A stretch of DNA of 64,000 bases from Saccharopolyspora elongata (GTDB taxonomy: Bacteria; Actinomycetota; Actinomycetes; Mycobacteriales; Pseudonocardiaceae). This document shows, piece after piece, positions 1-8,483 of this stretch (position 1 is its first letter; the number at the start of each line of letters is the position of its first letter). Location: contig NZ_SMKW01000016.1 in NCBI RefSeq assembly GCF_004348985.1, positions 62,001 through 126,000 on the forward strand, in the 5' to 3' direction. The position numbers and the translations under genes are program-made. Below the pieces are notes generated by a model, which saw only the letters and a program-made list of their open reading frames with translations, had not been told where the DNA came from and ran no database searches.

Positions 1-561
1 GCGCAGGCCGCGGCGGAACTGATCGAGCCGGGGCAGGCGCTGGTGCTCGACGACTCGACGACCGGCGTGTACCTGGCCCGGCTGCTGCCGGAACGCGCGC
101 CGCTGACCGTCGTCACCAACCACCGCGGGGTGTTCGGCGAACTGGCCGGCGCGTCGGGCATCAGCCTGATCTGCGTGGGCGGCGACTACCTGCCGTGGGC
201 CGACGCGTTCGTCGGCGGGATGGCGTTGGACGCGCTGCGGAACCTGCGCGTCGATCTGGCGATCATGTCGGTCTCCGCCGTGACCGACGGGATTTGCTGT
301 TACCCGCAACAGGAAATGGTGCAGATCAAGAAAGCCATGCTGGCCTCGGCGCGGCGTCGCGTGCTCTACGTCGACCACACCAAGTTCCGGCGGCGGGCGC
401 TGCACGCGGTCGCTCCGGTCGAGGACTTCGACGTCGTGATCGTGGATTCGCGGACGACGAGCGCCGATATCGAGGTGCTGCGCGACCGCGGCGCGCGGGT
501 CGAGCAGGCGGGAAATGCGCGGAGTGCCGTGCCGAGCACGAAGGGTGCAGGTCGGGCATGA
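1..561 (+). CDS. DeoR/GlpR-family transcriptional regulator, C-terminal part
   Basis: The reading frame is open from base 1, so the N-terminal helix-turn-helix lies outside the window; about 186 codons remain. The visible part is the sugar-phosphate sensor domain of the DeoR family: 'VLDDSTT' near the left edge, 'TVVTN' and 'GGDY' follow the usual DeoRC pattern. Such proteins are cytoplasmic repressors that release DNA on binding a phosphorylated sugar or polyol. The next gene, 92 bp downstream on the same strand, is glycerol-3-phosphate dehydrogenase, so a GlpR-like role with glycerol 3-phosphate as ligand is a reasonable inference, not shown by the sequence. Confidence 0.85.
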   Translation, partial: AQAAAELIEPGQALVLDDSTTGVYLARLLPERAPLTVVTNHRGVFGELAGASGISLICVGGDYLPWADAFVGGMALDALRNLRVDLAIMSVSAVTDGICCYPQQEMVQIKKAMLASARRRVLYVDHTKFRRRALHAVAPVEDFDVVIVDSRTTSADIEVLRDRGARVEQAGNARSAVPSTKGAGRA

Positions 562-652
562 TGACCACCGCAGGACGGACTGGCGCCGAGTCCGGTTCCG
601 CGTCGGCGGGGTGGTCAGCGGTGGGACGCGATTCGAGCGAGGAGGACGCCTG

Positions 653-2395
653 GTGTCCAAGGACAAAATCGAAATCGACAGCCGGTTGAAGGGCACGTTG
701 GGCCCGGCGGACCGGGCGGAGAACTGGCGTCGGCTCGGTTCCGACGAGTTCGACGTGGTGGTGATCGGCGGTGGCGTGGTCGGCGCGGGCGCGGCGCTGG
801 ACGCGGCGACCCGCGGGCTGCGGGTGGCGCTGGTGGAGGCGCGCGACCTGGCGGCCGGCACTTCCAGCCGTTCCAGCAAGCTGTTCCACGGTGGACTCCG
901 CTATCTGGAACAGCTGGAGTTCTCGCTGGTCCGCGAGGCACTTCGGGAGCGCGAGCTGATGCTCACCCGGATCGCGCCGCACCTGGTGAAGCCCGTCCCC
1001 TTCCTGTACCCGCTGACCCACCGGGTCTGGGAGCGTCCCTACACCGCCGCGGGCCTTTTCCTCTACGACACGATGGGCGGCGCCCGCTCCGTGCCGGGGC
1101 AGAAGCACCTTTCCCGCGCGGGCGCGCTGCGGATGGTGCCGGCGCTGAAGCGCAACGCGATGATCGGCGGGATCCGCTACTACGACGCCCAGGCCGACGA
1201 CGCCCGGCACACCATGATGGTGGCCCGCACCGCCGCCCGCTACGGCGCCGTGATCACGACGTCCACCCAGGTCACCGGTTTCCTGCGGGAGGCCGACCGG
1301 GTCGCCGGCGTCCGGGTGCGCGACGTGGAGTCCGGTGACGAGGTCGAGGTCCGCGCGCAGGCCGTGATCAACGCGACCGGCGTCTGGACCGACGAGCTGC
1401 AGAAGCTCTCCGGCGGGCGCGGCCGTTTCCGGGTCCGCTCCAGCAAGGGCGTGCACATCGTGGTGCCCCGCGACCGGATCGTCGCCGAGGCCGGGATGAT
1501 CCTGCGCACCGAGAAGTCGGTGCTGTTCGTCATCCCGTGGGGCAACCACTGGATCGTCGGCACCACCGACACCGACTGGCACCTCGACCTGGCGCACCCG
1601 GCGGCCACCAAGGCCGACATCGACTACCTGCTGGAACACGTCAACTCGGTGCTGGCGACGCCGCTGACCCACGACGACATCGAAGGCGTGTACGCGGGGC
1701 TGCGGCCATTGCTGGCCGGCGAGAGCGAGGAAACCTCGAAGCTGTCCCGGGAGCATGCGGTCGCGCGCGTCGCGCCCGGGCTGGTGGCGATCGCCGGCGG
1801 CAAGTACACGACGTACCGGGTCATGGCGGCCGACGCCGTCGACGCCATCGCGCCGGACATCACCGGGCGGATGGCGTCGTCGATCACCGACCGGGTCCCG
1901 CTGCTCGGCGCCGACGGGTACCACGCGCTGGTCAACCAGGCCGATCAGCTGGCGGCCGCGCACGGCTTGCACCCGTACCGCATCCGGCACCTGCTGGACC
2001 GCTTCGGTTCGGAGATCCACGACGTGCTCGCCCTCGGCGACGACCGGCCCGAGCTGCTCAAGCCGATCCCGGCGGCGCCGAACTACCTGCAGGCCGAGGT
2101 GGTTTACGCGTGCAGCTACGAAGGCGCGCTGCACCTGGAGGACGTGCTGACCCGGCGCACCCGGATCTCCATCGAGTACGCGCACCGCGGCGTGGACTGC
2201 GCGGAACCGGTCGCGCGGCTGATGGGGGAGGTGCTCGGCTGGGACGACGCGCACGTCGCCCGCGAGGTCGAGGTCTACACGAAGCGGGTCGAGGCGGAAC
2301 GGGATTCGCAGACGCAGCCCGACGACCAGGCGGCCGACGCGAAGCGTTCGGCGGCACCGGAAGCGCGCGAGCGCATCATCGAACCGGTGGTGTGA
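653..2395 (+). CDS. glpD: Glycerol-3-phosphate dehydrogenase, FAD-dependent
   Basis: A 580-residue flavoprotein that oxidises sn-glycerol 3-phosphate to dihydroxyacetone phosphate and passes electrons to the respiratory chain at the inner face of the membrane. The FAD-binding dinucleotide fold is clear near residue 35 (VVVIGGGVVGAGAALDA), followed by the family signature 'SSRSSKLFHGGLRYLEQ'. Further on, 'GGKYTTYR' closes the FAD domain and a C-terminal helical DAO_C domain fills about the last 130 residues. The GTG at 653 was chosen because a GAGGAG ribosome site lies 8-9 bases upstream; the frame is open further upstream but without similarity. It ends just before a strong hairpin shared with the convergent espG-like gene. 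Confidence 0.95.
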   Translation: MSKDKIEIDSRLKGTLGPADRAENWRRLGSDEFDVVVIGGGVVGAGAALDAATRGLRVALVEARDLAAGTSSRSSKLFHGGLRYLEQLEFSLVREALRERELMLTRIAPHLVKPVPFLYPLTHRVWERPYTAAGLFLYDTMGGARSVPGQKHLSRAGALRMVPALKRNAMIGGIRYYDAQADDARHTMMVARTAARYGAVITTSTQVTGFLREADRVAGVRVRDVESGDEVEVRAQAVINATGVWTDELQKLSGGRGRFRVRSSKGVHIVVPRDRIVAEAGMILRTEKSVLFVIPWGNHWIVGTTDTDWHLDLAHPAATKADIDYLLEHVNSVLATPLTHDDIEGVYAGLRPLLAGESEETSKLSREHAVARVAPGLVAIAGGKYTTYRVMAADAVDAIAPDITGRMASSITDRVPLLGADGYHALVNQADQLAAAHGLHPYRIRHLLDRFGSEIHDVLALGDDRPELLKPIPAAPNYLQAEVVYACSYEGALHLEDVLTRRTRISIEYAHRGVDCAEPVARLMGEVLGWDDAHVAREVEVYTKRVEAERDSQTQPDDQAADAKRSAAPEARERIIEPVV

Positions 2396-2410
2396 GGGCG
2401 TATTCGGCTC

Positions 2411-2451
2411 GGTGAGTCCCTTGGGGTGCTTGTCATCCCGAGGGACTCACC
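2411..2451. terminator. Bidirectional hairpin terminator between glpD and the EspG-like gene
   Basis: GGTGAGTCCCTTGGG pairs with CCCGAGGGACTCACC, a 15-bp stem with one wobble and an 11-nt loop. It lies between two convergent genes and overlaps the last codons of the minus-strand gene by five bases. Confidence 0.75.
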
Positions 2452-3244
2452 GGTTTTCGGACACCTCGGCGAGCAGTTCCTCGACGTGGCCGATCAGGCG
2501 CCGGGTGTCGACCGGCGCGACGGTGCTCCACACGTCGCCGGACGGCGATTCCCGCCGCAGCTGGGCATAACGGCCGTGCGCGGTGTCGAAGAATCCGATG
2601 ACGTGGTCGGCGCGGATGCGGCGGCCGTACCGGTCCCGGGCCGCGGTGCCGAACTGCCCGCGCGCCTCGACCCCGGCCACCATGCTCATCAGCGTTTCAG
2701 CGTCGTCCGGGCGGATTCCGCGGCGCTGCAACGCGTTCTGCAGCCGCTCGATGTTGTCGCCGGCCTCCTCGGCGGCGCCGTCGAGATCGCTGCTGGGCAC
2801 GGACACCGAACGGCCCGGGCCGGGCGGCAGCGTCGGCAGCACCGAAACTGCTTCGCGAGGCAGCCCCGTCGCGGCCGCGGCCCGCAGGCTCAGGACGTCC
2901 TGGTCCTTGACGACCAGCGCCGCCCCTTCGGTTTCGGCGTCGGACGCCGCGAGCACCCGCACACTGCGACCCATCCAGATCCGCCCGTCGACCTCGCGGC
3001 CGGGGCGCGCCAGCAGCCGCAACATCCATTCGAGCTCGGGATCGAGTTCGGTCGGGCGGCCGAGGTCGCGGGCGCCCAGCGATCGCCACGCCGATTCCAC
3101 CAGCTTCGCGCGCTCGGTGTGGGTGCGCCCGGGCGACGGGACCTTCAGCACAAGCGGCATGGTGTCCAACTCGAGGTGCTCGGTGAGCACGTCGAACTCC
3201 AGCGCGGACAGGGTCAGCTGCCGGCCGGTGTCGGTGACCGTCAT
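2447..3244 (-). CDS. EspG-family ESX secretion-associated protein
   Basis: A 265-residue cytoplasmic protein matching the EspG family by its opening ('LTLSALEFDVLTEHLELDTMPLVL') read over residues 10-33, the mid-region 'GVEARGQFGTA' and the C-terminal 'VIGFFDTAHGRYAQLRRE'. In mycobacteria EspG is the chaperone that binds the tip of cognate PE-PPE dimers before type VII secretion. Its start codon overlaps the stop of the PPE-like gene in an ATGA junction, so the two are translationally coupled. That fits a chaperone-substrate pair. No ESX membrane genes are nearby, so export must use a system elsewhere in the genome. Confidence 0.85.
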   Translation of the reverse strand: MTVTDTGRQLTLSALEFDVLTEHLELDTMPLVLKVPSPGRTHTERAKLVESAWRSLGARDLGRPTELDPELEWMLRLLARPGREVDGRIWMGRSVRVLAASDAETEGAALVVKDQDVLSLRAAAATGLPREAVSVLPTLPPGPGRSVSVPSSDLDGAAEEAGDNIERLQNALQRRGIRPDDAETLMSMVAGVEARGQFGTAARDRYGRRIRADHVIGFFDTAHGRYAQLRRESPSGDVWSTVAPVDTRRLIGHVEELLAEVSENR

Positions 3245-4098
3245 TGTCCGGGCTCGCCGCCGATCACCGGGCGGGACAGGGTCTGCGGTTCGTCGAAGAA
3301 CCCGCCCGGGCGGCCGACCTGCTCGGTCACCTTCCGGTCCACCACCTCGTCGCGGTCCTTGCGGCCGCGCTTGCCGGCGGCACGGCCGTCACCGCCGCGC
3401 ACCGGCCCACCGCCGCCTCCCGGCCGTCCCGACCGCTGCTCGGGGAGCCGGCTGGAAAGCGTCGGCGTCGTCGCGATCCGCGTCGCGGGCGCGGAGGTGC
3501 TGCCCCAGCTGATGGTCACGTTCTGCTGCCCGCTCGGTGTCCCGGAACCACCGGTGACCGGGGCGTCAACCACCACCTGCGGCGGCTGGGTGAACGACGC
3601 CAGCGACGTGGTGTTGGCCTGCGTCGACGCCTCGTACGTGCGCATCACGTCGAAGGCCCGCTGCTCGGCGGCGTTCTGCTCGGCCTCCTGCAGCTCGTAG
3701 TCGGTCTGCCCGCCGAAGAGGTGCGTCAGCACCGTTTCCGCGGTGCTCGGCTCTTCGGTGGTCACCTGCACCGGCGGCGGCATGTCCTGGCGGGCCTTGC
3801 TGATGAACTCCGCCTGCTGCTCGGCCCGCTCCCGCATCACGGTGGTGGCCTGCTGGGCTTGGGCCGCCCAGTTGCCCAGCGGACGCACGCCGCCGTGCGC
3901 GCTGTCCGCGGCGATGCCCTGCCAACCGGCCATCGCCGACGACAGGGCGGACGCCAGCCCGGCGTCGATGTCGCCGAGCGCGCGGGCGAGTTCGCTCCAG
4001 CGGCGCACGCTGTCGATCGAGCCGTTCGCGCCGGGACCCTCGTGGATCTGCGCGAACAGCTCGGGGTGGCGGTATCCCTGCCAACGGTGGTCGCTCAT
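3241..4098 (-). CDS. PPE-like type VII secretion substrate
   Basis: A 285-residue protein with an N-terminal helical PPE-like domain (about residues 1-165) and a Gly/Arg-rich, low-complexity tail ending 'GGEPGQ'. Helical segments such as 'LSSAMAGWQGIAADSAHGG' contain the WxG turn typical of the WXG100/PPE superfamily. The tail has runs of Gly, Arg and Lys and looks disordered. The start at 4098 has a GGAGG ribosome site about ten bases upstream; the frame stays open to 4659 but that extension is Arg/Pro-rich shadow. Middle gene of a three-gene operon (4478 to 2447) with a WXG100-like partner upstream and an EspG-like chaperone downstream. Confidence 0.75.
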   Translation of the reverse strand: MSDHRWQGYRHPELFAQIHEGPGANGSIDSVRRWSELARALGDIDAGLASALSSAMAGWQGIAADSAHGGVRPLGNWAAQAQQATTVMRERAEQQAEFISKARQDMPPPVQVTTEEPSTAETVLTHLFGGQTDYELQEAEQNAAEQRAFDVMRTYEASTQANTTSLASFTQPPQVVVDAPVTGGSGTPSGQQNVTISWGSTSAPATRIATTPTLSSRLPEQRSGRPGGGGGPVRGGDGRAAGKRGRKDRDEVVDRKVTEQVGRPGGFFDEPQTLSRPVIGGEPGQ

Positions 4099-4103
4099 CG
4101 GGA

Positions 4104-4478
4104 TCAGCAACCTCCGCCGATGCCGTACGCGCTGTCGCCGTCGATCCGCTCGTACTGGCGGTTGGCGAGCCGCAGCGACTCGGCGGCCGCCTGCAGCTGG
4201 TCGCGGTAGCCGCACAGCGCGGTCAGCGCGTCCTCGCCGCCGCCGACGGAGCGCCGGTTGAACTCCTCGGCGGCGTCGGCGCTGATCGGATCGCCGGCCC
4301 AGGGCCGGATGCGCAGTTCGGTGATGGCGTGCTCGATCTGCAGGCCGACCGCGTCGAGCGATTCCTGCAGCGCGTTCACCAGCCTCGGGATGGAGGCTGG
4401 CTCGACTTGCACCGAGCCACCCGACATCCCGGGCAGGGCGCTGGTCGAGCTGTCGCCCCACGGAGCAGTGAGCGGCAC
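4104..4478 (-). CDS. WXG100/PE-like small ESX substrate
   Basis: A 124-residue helical protein, first gene of the operon with the PPE-like and EspG-like genes and five bases upstream of the PPE-like start. 'SIPRLVNALQESLDAVGLQI' and 'IRPWAGDPISADAAEEFNR' give two predicted helices around a W-A-G turn, as in WXG100 proteins and PE-type partners. The GTG at 4478 is preferred over the GTG at 4493 because GGAGGGG lies five to six bases before it. By analogy with PE-PPE pairs it probably forms a heterodimer with the next protein and is exported through an ESX system; partner and cargo role are inferred. Confidence 0.65.
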   Translation of the reverse strand: MPLTAPWGDSSTSALPGMSGGSVQVEPASIPRLVNALQESLDAVGLQIEHAITELRIRPWAGDPISADAAEEFNRRSVGGGEDALTALCGYRDQLQAAAESLRLANRQYERIDGDSAYGIGGGC

Positions 4479-4796
4479 GTTTTCCCCTCCCACAGGTAAG
4501 GGCCCGGGTTAGCGGGTGCAAGGCCCTTGTGCCTGAACGCCCGGGCGGATGCAGGGCGGCGGGGCCCTGACCGGGTGTTCGCGGGCACCCGGCGGTTGCG
4601 GGGGCCCAAGCGCTCAAGCTACTAAACGTCCGCCGAACACTGTAGTCAGTGAACATCACGCTGGGGAGTGCTCCAAACGCGGTGAGTATCGCTCATCCGG
4701 TTGCGGAGCGTGAACATCGCAGGACGTGGCGCGGTTCCGCGGGCCTCGTGGCGGCCGAAGACGTGATGTTGCCGACCCGAGCGGAGGAGCCGGCCG
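4479..4796. other. Intergenic region upstream of the WXG100-PPE-EspG operon
   Basis: About 318 bp without a convincing gene. It should hold the minus-strand promoter of the ESX-associated operon. A perfect inverted repeat CACTG-tagt-CAGTG sits at 4638-4651 and the 9-mer GTGAACATC occurs twice nearby (4649 and 4709), which could be regulator sites, though nothing confirms it. Confidence 0.5.
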
Positions 4797-5459
4797 CTAC
4801 TGGGGCGCTGTCTCCCGAGGCTTGGTCGTCTGGGGCGGCGCGGACGTTTCCGGCGCGGCCAGGCTCGCGAGGGCGTCCTCGGCGACCCGCTGGGCGCCGG
4901 CGCAGAGCTGGTCGACCGGCGGCGGCGGTTGGCCGCCGTCGTCGCGGTAGAGGACGTCGAGGTGCTGGAACTCGGCGACGTCCACCGCGACGTTGCAGGA
5001 CAGGTCCAGGCCCGGGGTCTTGATCACCAGCGCCGGGAAGCCGCCGATCACCACCGGCGAGGCCTCCACCTGCGCGGTGTCGTCGGTCCACACCCCCATG
5101 CTCTCGGTGGTGATCAGCGCCAGCCGGGCGCCGACCTTGGCCGTGGTGTTGCGGTAGCTGCAGGTCGCCGCGTCGCCGAAGCCCGCCTCGGAGCCCGGCA
5201 GCGGCTCCCGGTCGAAGCCGAGCTGGCTGCGCTGGTCGTCGGTGAGCAGCTCGCACGGGTCGACGCCGTCGAGGGCGAGCTCGAACGGGCGCGGTGGCAA
5301 CGGCGGGGGAGCGCTCGTCGTGGGCATCGGCGGCGGTAGCGGGGCCCTGGTCTCCGACGTCGGCTCCGACTGCCACAGGCCGCACCCGGCGAGGGTGAGC
5401 GAGCCGGCGGCGAGCAACGCGCTCAGCCGCCACGCCCCGGGGATCCGCGAGCTGTGCAT
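4797..5459 (-). CDS. DUF3558 lipoprotein
   Basis: A 220-residue secreted lipoprotein. The N-terminus is basic, then a hydrophobic stretch and a lipobox 'LTLAGC' place the acylated Cys at residue 26. A Pro-rich spacer follows, then the DUF3558 domain starting 'DPCELLTDDQRSQLG' with two further Cys (in 'ATCSYRN' and 'LSCNVA') likely to form a disulfide. DUF3558 lipoproteins are typical of mycolic-acid bacteria and Pseudonocardiaceae and have no settled function. The ATG at 5459 stands six bases after a TACGGT -10 box, so the mRNA is probably leaderless. Tail is Pro/Thr-rich. Confidence 0.85.
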   Translation of the reverse strand: MHSSRIPGAWRLSALLAAGSLTLAGCGLWQSEPTSETRAPLPPPMPTTSAPPPLPPRPFELALDGVDPCELLTDDQRSQLGFDREPLPGSEAGFGDAATCSYRNTTAKVGARLALITTESMGVWTDDTAQVEASPVVIGGFPALVIKTPGLDLSCNVAVDVAEFQHLDVLYRDDGGQPPPPVDQLCAGAQRVAEDALASLAAPETSAPPQTTKPRETAPQ

Positions 5460-5465
5460 GGCCTC

Positions 5466-5471
5466 ACCGTA
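5466..5471 (-). promoter_or_regulatory. -10 box of leaderless DUF3558 lipoprotein gene
   Basis: TACGGT on the minus strand, six bases before the ATG at 5459. Confidence 0.55.
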
Positions 5472-5505
5472 ACGAAACGTGGCCGGTCGTGACGGTGGGC
5501 GGCGA

Positions 5506-5889
5506 TCAGCGCCGCCAGGAGAACCAGAGGACGGCGATCAGCGGGAGCAGCAGGACCAGGGCCAACTGCCGCGCGACCACCAGCAGGAACACGACCAGGA
5601 CGACGGCGCAGACGGCCAGCACGATCTTCCCGGCCGCCGCCGGCGGCGCCGCGGCGCGGATCGCCGGGGCGACCGGGCGCGGCGGTTCGCTGGGCTGCGG
5701 CTCGGGCAGGTCGTCGAACAGCGGCGTCAGTTCGGAGCGGAACCGGGCGGCCGCAGCCAGGCGACAGCGCTCGTCGTACTCGGTGACGTCGAGGCGCCCG
5801 GCGGAGAAGTGCTCGCCGAGCAGCCGCATGGCGTTCTCCCGCTCGGGGTCGCCGATCCGGAGGTCCTTGCCCCGTCGACCGTTGTCCAC
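5506..5889 (-). CDS. DUF1707 domain membrane protein
   Basis: 127 residues: an N-terminal DUF1707 domain (about residues 8-60, 'LRIGDPERENAMRLLGEHFS' then 'RLDVTEYDER'), a Pro/Ala linker, and a C-terminal hydrophobic segment of about 35 residues that would cross the membrane once or twice. DUF1707 is common in actinobacteria as a cytoplasmic SHOCT-like module fused to membrane anchors; no biochemical role is established. The GTG at 5889 is six bases downstream of TAGGAT, again a leaderless arrangement. Confidence 0.85.
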   Translation of the reverse strand: MDNGRRGKDLRIGDPERENAMRLLGEHFSAGRLDVTEYDERCRLAAAARFRSELTPLFDDLPEPQPSEPPRPVAPAIRAAAPPAAAGKIVLAVCAVVLVVFLLVVARQLALVLLLPLIAVLWFSWRR

Positions 5890-5895
5890 GCCCCC

Positions 5896-5901
5896 ATCCT
5901 A
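5896..5901 (-). promoter_or_regulatory. -10 box of leaderless DUF1707 gene
   Basis: TAGGAT on the minus strand, six bases before the GTG at 5889. Confidence 0.55.
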
Positions 5902-5972
5902 CGTTCGGCGGACCTCCGGTCGGGGCGGTCGGCACCGGATCCCGGGCCGCGTGAAAACTCCGCCAACAATGC

Positions 5973-6010
5973 GGGAATCCGGCGTTCAACGAGGTGAACG
6001 CCGGATTCCC
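5973..6010. terminator. Hairpin terminator downstream of the dicarboxylate symporter
   Basis: GGGAATCCGGCGTTCA pairs perfectly with TGAACGCCGGATTCCC (16-bp stem, 6-nt loop), 12 bp past the symporter stop. No U-tract follows, as is usual in high-GC actinobacteria. Confidence 0.8.
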
Positions 6011-6022
6011 AGTGGTGCTGCG

Positions 6023-7354
6023 TCAGGCCTTGACCAGGTTGCTGTCGCCGTCGACCAGCGGGGTGCTCGGCTTGGCGAGGACCTCGTCGTCGAGCAGGCC
6101 CTCGCTGCGGGCGACCACGACCGGGACCACGATCTGGCCCGCGACGTTGGTGGCGGTGCGCGCCATGTCCATGATCGGGTCGACCGCGTAGGCGATGGCG
6201 ATGCCGGTGGCCACGACCTCGGGCGGGAAGCCCAGCGCGCCGACGGTCAGCGTCAGCATGGTGAACCAGCCGGTGACGCCGGCCGTGGCGATCGAGCCGA
6301 ACACCGCGACGGCGATGATCGTCAGGTACTGCACCGGGCCGAGCTGGATGCCGAAGAGGTTCGCGATGAACATCGAGCCGACGGCCGGGTAGATCGCGGC
6401 GCAGCCGTCCATCTTGGTGGTGGTGGCCAGCGGCACCGCGAAGTTCGCGTAGGACGCCGGCACGCCGAGGTCCTGGGTGGTCTGCCGGGTCAGCGGCAGG
6501 CTCGCCCCGGAGGACCGGGAGACGAACGCGAACTGCAGCACGTTCCAGGACTTGGCGAAGAACTTGACCGGGCTGACCTTGGCCACGAACGCCAGCAGCA
6601 GCGGGTACACCGCGAACAGCACCAGCGCGCAGGCCACGTAGGTCGAGCCGATCAGCTTCAGCAGCGGCACGAAGAACTCGTTGCCGTAGGTGGCGACCGC
6701 GTTGCCGATCAGGCCGAGGGTGCCCAGCGGGGCGAGCCGGATGATCCAGCCGAGCACTCGCTGGATGACCTCGAAGGCGGCCTTGTTGAAGTCGACGAAC
6801 GGCGCGGCCTTCTCGCCCAGGCTGTAGGTCGCGGCGCCGATGATCAGCGCGACGAACACCACCTGCAGCGTCTCGCCCTCGGCGAACGCGCTGATCAGGT
6901 TGCTCGGCACCAACCCGGTGATCAGGTCCAGCCAGGAGCCTTGCGTCTTCTCGCCGATGGAGGCCAGCTTCTCCGGGTCGGGCTCGATGACCAGGCCCTT
7001 GCCGGGCTGGAACAGCCCGCCGATCAGCAGGCCGATCACCACGGCGATCAGCGAGGTGATGCCGAACCACAGGGCCGTCTTGCCGCCGAGCCGGGCCGCG
7101 GTCCGGCCGCCGCCGACGCCGCGCAGGCTGTTGATGCCCACCACGATCGCCGTGAAGATCAGCGGCAGCACGGTGAAGGTGAGCAGCTTGGTGAAGGTGC
7201 TGCCGATGGTCTTCAGCGTGGTGACGAGCCATTCCGCGTCGGTCTGCTTGGCGACCCAGCCGAGCAGCGCGCCGAGCACGAGGGAGGCGATCACCGCCAC
7301 GGCGAAGACCTTGGGGTTGAAGCGCAGGCGTGATCGGCCGGCGGAGGTGGACAC
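6023..7354 (-). CDS. Dicarboxylate/amino acid:cation symporter (SDF/DAACS family)
   Basis: A 443-residue polytopic inner-membrane carrier that moves C4-dicarboxylates or acidic amino acids with Na+ or H+. Family marks: the serine-rich hairpin motif 'SRSSGASLPLT' (about residue 268), 'PLATTTKMDGCAAIYP' corresponding to the TM7 NMDGT-type motif, and 'DPIMDMARTATNV' in TM8, the substrate-binding region. Eight transmembrane segments and two re-entrant loops are expected at this length. GTG at 7354 has a GGGAG ribosome site seven bases upstream. Single-gene unit ended by a perfect 16-bp hairpin; the substrate cannot be told from sequence alone. Confidence 0.92.
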   Translation of the reverse strand: MSTSAGRSRLRFNPKVFAVAVIASLVLGALLGWVAKQTDAEWLVTTLKTIGSTFTKLLTFTVLPLIFTAIVVGINSLRGVGGGRTAARLGGKTALWFGITSLIAVVIGLLIGGLFQPGKGLVIEPDPEKLASIGEKTQGSWLDLITGLVPSNLISAFAEGETLQVVFVALIIGAATYSLGEKAAPFVDFNKAAFEVIQRVLGWIIRLAPLGTLGLIGNAVATYGNEFFVPLLKLIGSTYVACALVLFAVYPLLLAFVAKVSPVKFFAKSWNVLQFAFVSRSSGASLPLTRQTTQDLGVPASYANFAVPLATTTKMDGCAAIYPAVGSMFIANLFGIQLGPVQYLTIIAVAVFGSIATAGVTGWFTMLTLTVGALGFPPEVVATGIAIAYAVDPIMDMARTATNVAGQIVVPVVVARSEGLLDDEVLAKPSTPLVDGDSNLVKA

Positions 7355-7676
7355 AGGGATCTCCCGAGGTGTCGAAGGATGGATTCGGAGGTGGCGGCGG
7401 TTCCGGGCTCGTTCGCGCAGCGGCGCAGGACTCGCGCTGTGCGCGTGGTCTTCAGGAGGCGGTTTCGCTTGCCGAGGGCAGCCGCTATCGCGGCGCCGAG
7501 CGTCCGATCAAAGACAGACGGAGCTGGCCTGCCGTCGCAGATCGACGTGCAGGCGCGAAGTCAGGTACAGCCGTCGGAGGGTTCCCATCGCGAACATTTG
7601 TAACCAGGCGCGCGGCGAAACCCATCCGTGGGTAACCGAATTGTGTTCGTATTCACTCAGATGCGGAGATCTGGTG
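7355..7676. other. Intergenic region, symporter promoter side
   Basis: 322 bp between two minus-strand genes. It must carry the symporter promoter. Seen: a short inverted repeat ACCCA-tccg-TGGGT near 7620-7633 and a less GC-rich stretch (7590-7660). No credible gene on either strand. Confidence 0.5.
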
Positions 7677-8312
7677 TCACTTGGTGATCGGCGTGTTCCA
7701 CAACGTCACGACGCTGACACCGATCTCGGCCAGCAGCTTGCGGGTCAGCGGCAGGCTGATGCCGAGCACGCTCGACGGGTCGCCGTCGACGCCTTCGATG
7801 AACCAGCCGCCGAAGCCTTCGAGTGTGAACCCGCCCGCCACGTGCAGCGGCTCGTCGGTCGCCAGGTAGGCGTCGAGCTCGGCCTCGGTGGGCGTGCCGA
7901 ACCGCACGGTGGTGCTGAGATGCCCCTTCGTGTGAGCGCTGATCTTGCCGTCCCGCAGCCGGACGACGGCGTGCCCGGTCAGCAGTTGCCCGTCGTTCCC
8001 GGCGTTGTGCGCCCACCGCTTCGCGGCGGCCTCGCGGGTGCCGGGCTTGCCGACGATCTCGCCATCCGCCATCAGCAGCATCGAGTCGCACCCGACGATC
8101 ACGGCGTCCGGTTCTGCCGCGGCGATGTCGGCGACCACGGCCTCGGCCTTCGCCTGCGCCAGCGCGGTGACCAGCTCGGCCGGGCTGGGGTCGGGCAGGG
8201 CGGCGGCGACCGCGTCCTCGTCGACGCCGGAGACCTGCACCAGCGGCTCGATCCCGGCGGAGCGGAGCACGGACAGGCGGGCGGGCGATGCGGAAGCAAG
8301 CACGAAGCGCAC
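7677..8312 (-). CDS. maf: Maf-type nucleoside triphosphate pyrophosphatase
   Basis: A 211-residue cytoplasmic enzyme that hydrolyses non-canonical or modified nucleoside triphosphates (dTTP/UTP-type for most Maf proteins) to the monophosphate and pyrophosphate, acting as a house-cleaning factor. The N-terminal 'LASASPARLSVL' is the Maf S/T-R phosphate loop, and 'VGCDSMLLMADGEIVGKP' carries the catalytic Asp and the GKP strand. 'GHAVVRL', 'TTVRFG' and 'EGFGGWFIEGVDGDPSSVLG' (residues about 178-197) complete the fold. Length is normal. GTG at 8312 lies six bases after a TAACAT box, so the transcript is probably leaderless. Confidence 0.93.
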   Translation of the reverse strand: MRFVLASASPARLSVLRSAGIEPLVQVSGVDEDAVAAALPDPSPAELVTALAQAKAEAVVADIAAAEPDAVIVGCDSMLLMADGEIVGKPGTREAAAKRWAHNAGNDGQLLTGHAVVRLRDGKISAHTKGHLSTTVRFGTPTEAELDAYLATDEPLHVAGGFTLEGFGGWFIEGVDGDPSSVLGISLPLTRKLLAEIGVSVVTLWNTPITK

Positions 8313-8318
8313 GCCCCG

Positions 8319-8324
8319 ATGTTA
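8319..8324 (-). promoter_or_regulatory. -10 box of leaderless maf
   Basis: TAACAT on the minus strand, six bases before the GTG at 8312. Confidence 0.55.
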
Positions 8325-8365
8325 GTGCCGCGCCGGGAGGCACCTGGCCTGCGGCCGGGATCGCC

Positions 8366-8387
8366 GGCGATTTCGCGCGAAATCGCC
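8366..8387. repeat. Perfect 22-bp palindrome, GATTTCGCGCGAAATC family
   Basis: A core GATTTCGCGCGAAATC extended symmetrically by GGC/GCC. The same 16-bp core recurs at 31908-31923, and looser versions at 42939 and 43046. It lies in the gap between maf and the S15 peptidase gene. Confidence 0.7.
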
Positions 8388-8483
8388 ATCGGCCAGCGGG
8401 GCTGGACGCGATCGAAGCGTCTACATAGGACGGGGGCGCGGGCCTCGGGCATGGCAGCCCGGAAGGCCCACGGCCCAGTCGGG

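Noticed and set aside
4494-4659. N-terminal extension of the PPE-like gene or an extra minus-strand gene
   Set aside because: The open frame is Arg/Pro-rich, overlaps the WXG100-like gene and has no ribosome site.
5489-7333. Plus-strand open frame rich in Asp, Arg and Gln
   Set aside because: Mirror of the symporter gene; no start signals or recognisable motifs.
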